From BCD1 sp965230565 (lineage in GTDB: Bacteria; Bacteroidota; Bacteroidia; Chitinophagales; Saprospiraceae): DNA of 33,047 nt. Positions 32,365 to 33,047 of this stretch are shown here, piece after piece (position 1 is the first letter of the stretch; every line of letters begins with the position of its first letter). The notes under the pieces are model-generated. The model was not told where the DNA came from. It searched no databases and was given only the letters and a program-made list of their open reading frames with translations. The position numbers were made by a program, and so were the translations under genes. The DNA is taken from contig CBDDLH010000006.1 in NCBI GenBank assembly GCA_965230565.1, positions 1 through 33,047 on the forward strand, read 5' to 3'.

Positions 32365-32435
32365 AGTTTTTTTCTCAGCGGTCCTCGGCGCTTCTCCGCG
32401 TGTCTTTGCGTAACAGCTCTCTGCACCTCTGAGAT
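32365..32435. repeat. Extragenic repeat-like sequence in the trpC-trpF gap
   Basis: Repeated words CTCAGCGG, CCTCGGCG, TCTCCGCG, TCTTTGCG, CTCTGCACC and CTCTGAG match a style of degenerate GC-rich intergenic filler widespread in Bacteroidota and other phyla. It interrupts an otherwise tight operon. Boundaries approximate; judged by eye. Confidence 0.45.
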
Positions 32436-32441
32436 GTTGTT

Positions 32442-33047
32442 TTATAGAGTCTCAAGAGTACTAACTTTTTGAATCAGATTTTTGCATGCCTTTCCCGGAT
32501 CTGAGTGTTTCATAAAATATTCCCCGATCAAAAAGCCCTGAAATCCTTTGTCCCTAAGGATGGCTATCGGTTCTGCCTGACTAATTCCACTTTCCGAAAT
32601 CCTGACAAATTCTTCAGGTATCTTGTCAAAGAGGTTCAATGAAGTTTCAATACTGACTGAGAAATCCTTCAGATTCCTGTTATTGACTCCAACAATATCC
32701 AGATATGGATTCACCTTGGCCAATTGATCCTCGGAATGAATTTCCATCAAAACTTCGAGTCCCAGACCCCTGGCAAATTTTGCCAGATCATGTACCTGTT
32801 TTTTATCCAGGCATTCAGCAATCAACAAAATCACATCTGCCCCTAAAGCCTTCGCCTCAATCAACTGGTATTCATCTATGATAAACTCCTTTCGCAAAAT
32901 GGGACAATTGTTGACTCGCCTGGCCCGAACCAGGTTTTCATTACTTCCACCAAAGAATTCTACATCAGTCAAAACTGATAGCCCGCTTGCTCCAGCTTGA
33001 ATATAATCTGAAGTTACCGCTTCTACCACCGCATCACCATTGATGAG
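32442..33047 (-). CDS. trpC: Indole-3-glycerol phosphate synthase, partial (N-terminus outside window)
   Basis: C-terminal about 201 residues of the (beta/alpha)8 barrel enzyme that converts CdRP to indole-3-glycerol phosphate. The frame stays open to the window edge (LINGDAVVEAVTSDYIQAG), so the GTG at 33029 is not its start. Family marks: AGASGLSVLTDVEFFGGS, CPILRKEFIIDEYQL with the catalytic Lys, ADVILLIAECL, LEVLMEIHSEDQL, GVNNRNLKDFSV and ISESGIS. Full-length enzymes have about 260 residues, so roughly 60 lie beyond the edge. Next gene on the strand is trpF after a 181-bp gap with repeats; the remaining trp genes are probably upstream, outside the window. Confidence 0.93.
   Translation of the reverse strand, partial: LINGDAVVEAVTSDYIQAGASGLSVLTDVEFFGGSNENLVRARRVNNCPILRKEFIIDEYQLIEAKALGADVILLIAECLDKKQVHDLAKFARGLGLEVLMEIHSEDQLAKVNPYLDIVGVNNRNLKDFSVSIETSLNLFDKIPEEFVRISESGISQAEPIAILRDKGFQGFLIGEYFMKHSDPGKACKNLIQKVSTLETL

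Overview
The window is a chromosomal stretch from a Bacteroidota bacterium, most likely of the Saprospiria/Lewinella type (inferred). Pointers are a thermolysin-like protease with a type IX secretion sorting domain at its C-terminus, a TonB-dependent receptor with a carboxypeptidase-regulatory-like N-terminus, an ECF sigma factor followed by two DUF4252 proteins, WG-repeat and ARPP-1 lipoproteins, and promoter-like sites of the Bacteroidota form TTG-N19/20-TAnnTTTG. I see no rRNA, tRNA, CRISPR array, phage genes or transposase.

Layout. 1-883: broken 3' end of a TapB/DUF3108-like gene, then a palindrome-rich spacer. 884-2461: sodium:alanine symporter closed by a strong terminator. 2522-4930 (minus): an LptF/LptG-type permease directly followed by a PAP2 lipid phosphatase. 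5275-7593: ECF sigma factor, membrane-anchored putative anti-sigma factor and two exported DUF4252 proteins. 7663-10914 (minus): lipoprotein plus outer-membrane receptor. 11281-17646: two large exported proteins (M4 protease and Asp-box propeller protein) separated by a heptamer tandem repeat. 17691-19724: a candidate small RNA and two tandem alpha/beta hydrolases. 19725-22522 (minus): a second candidate small RNA, a 35-codon ORF with degenerate copies of its leader, a 504-residue helical protein and a small exported protein. 22708-26187: NAD salvage unit (pncB and an NrtR-type Nudix regulator, with a palindrome before pncB) followed by a WG-repeat lipoprotein. 26316-29804: 44-residue membrane protein, GT-C-like membrane protein, ARPP-1 lipoprotein, MiaE-like hydroxylase. 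29797-33047 (minus): a divergent peptide deformylase and the tryptophan genes trpC (cut by the window edge), trpF and trpB, without trpA behind trpB.

Most of the window is ordinary envelope and housekeeping content. The least explained parts are between genes: two compact promoter-to-terminator units that may be small RNAs (about 17727-17803 plus, and about 19826-19723 minus), the small ORF with degenerate leader copies at 19800-20240, a perfect 30-bp palindrome at 687-716, and a likely operator in front of pncB. All functional calls come from reading motifs by eye; no database search was possible.
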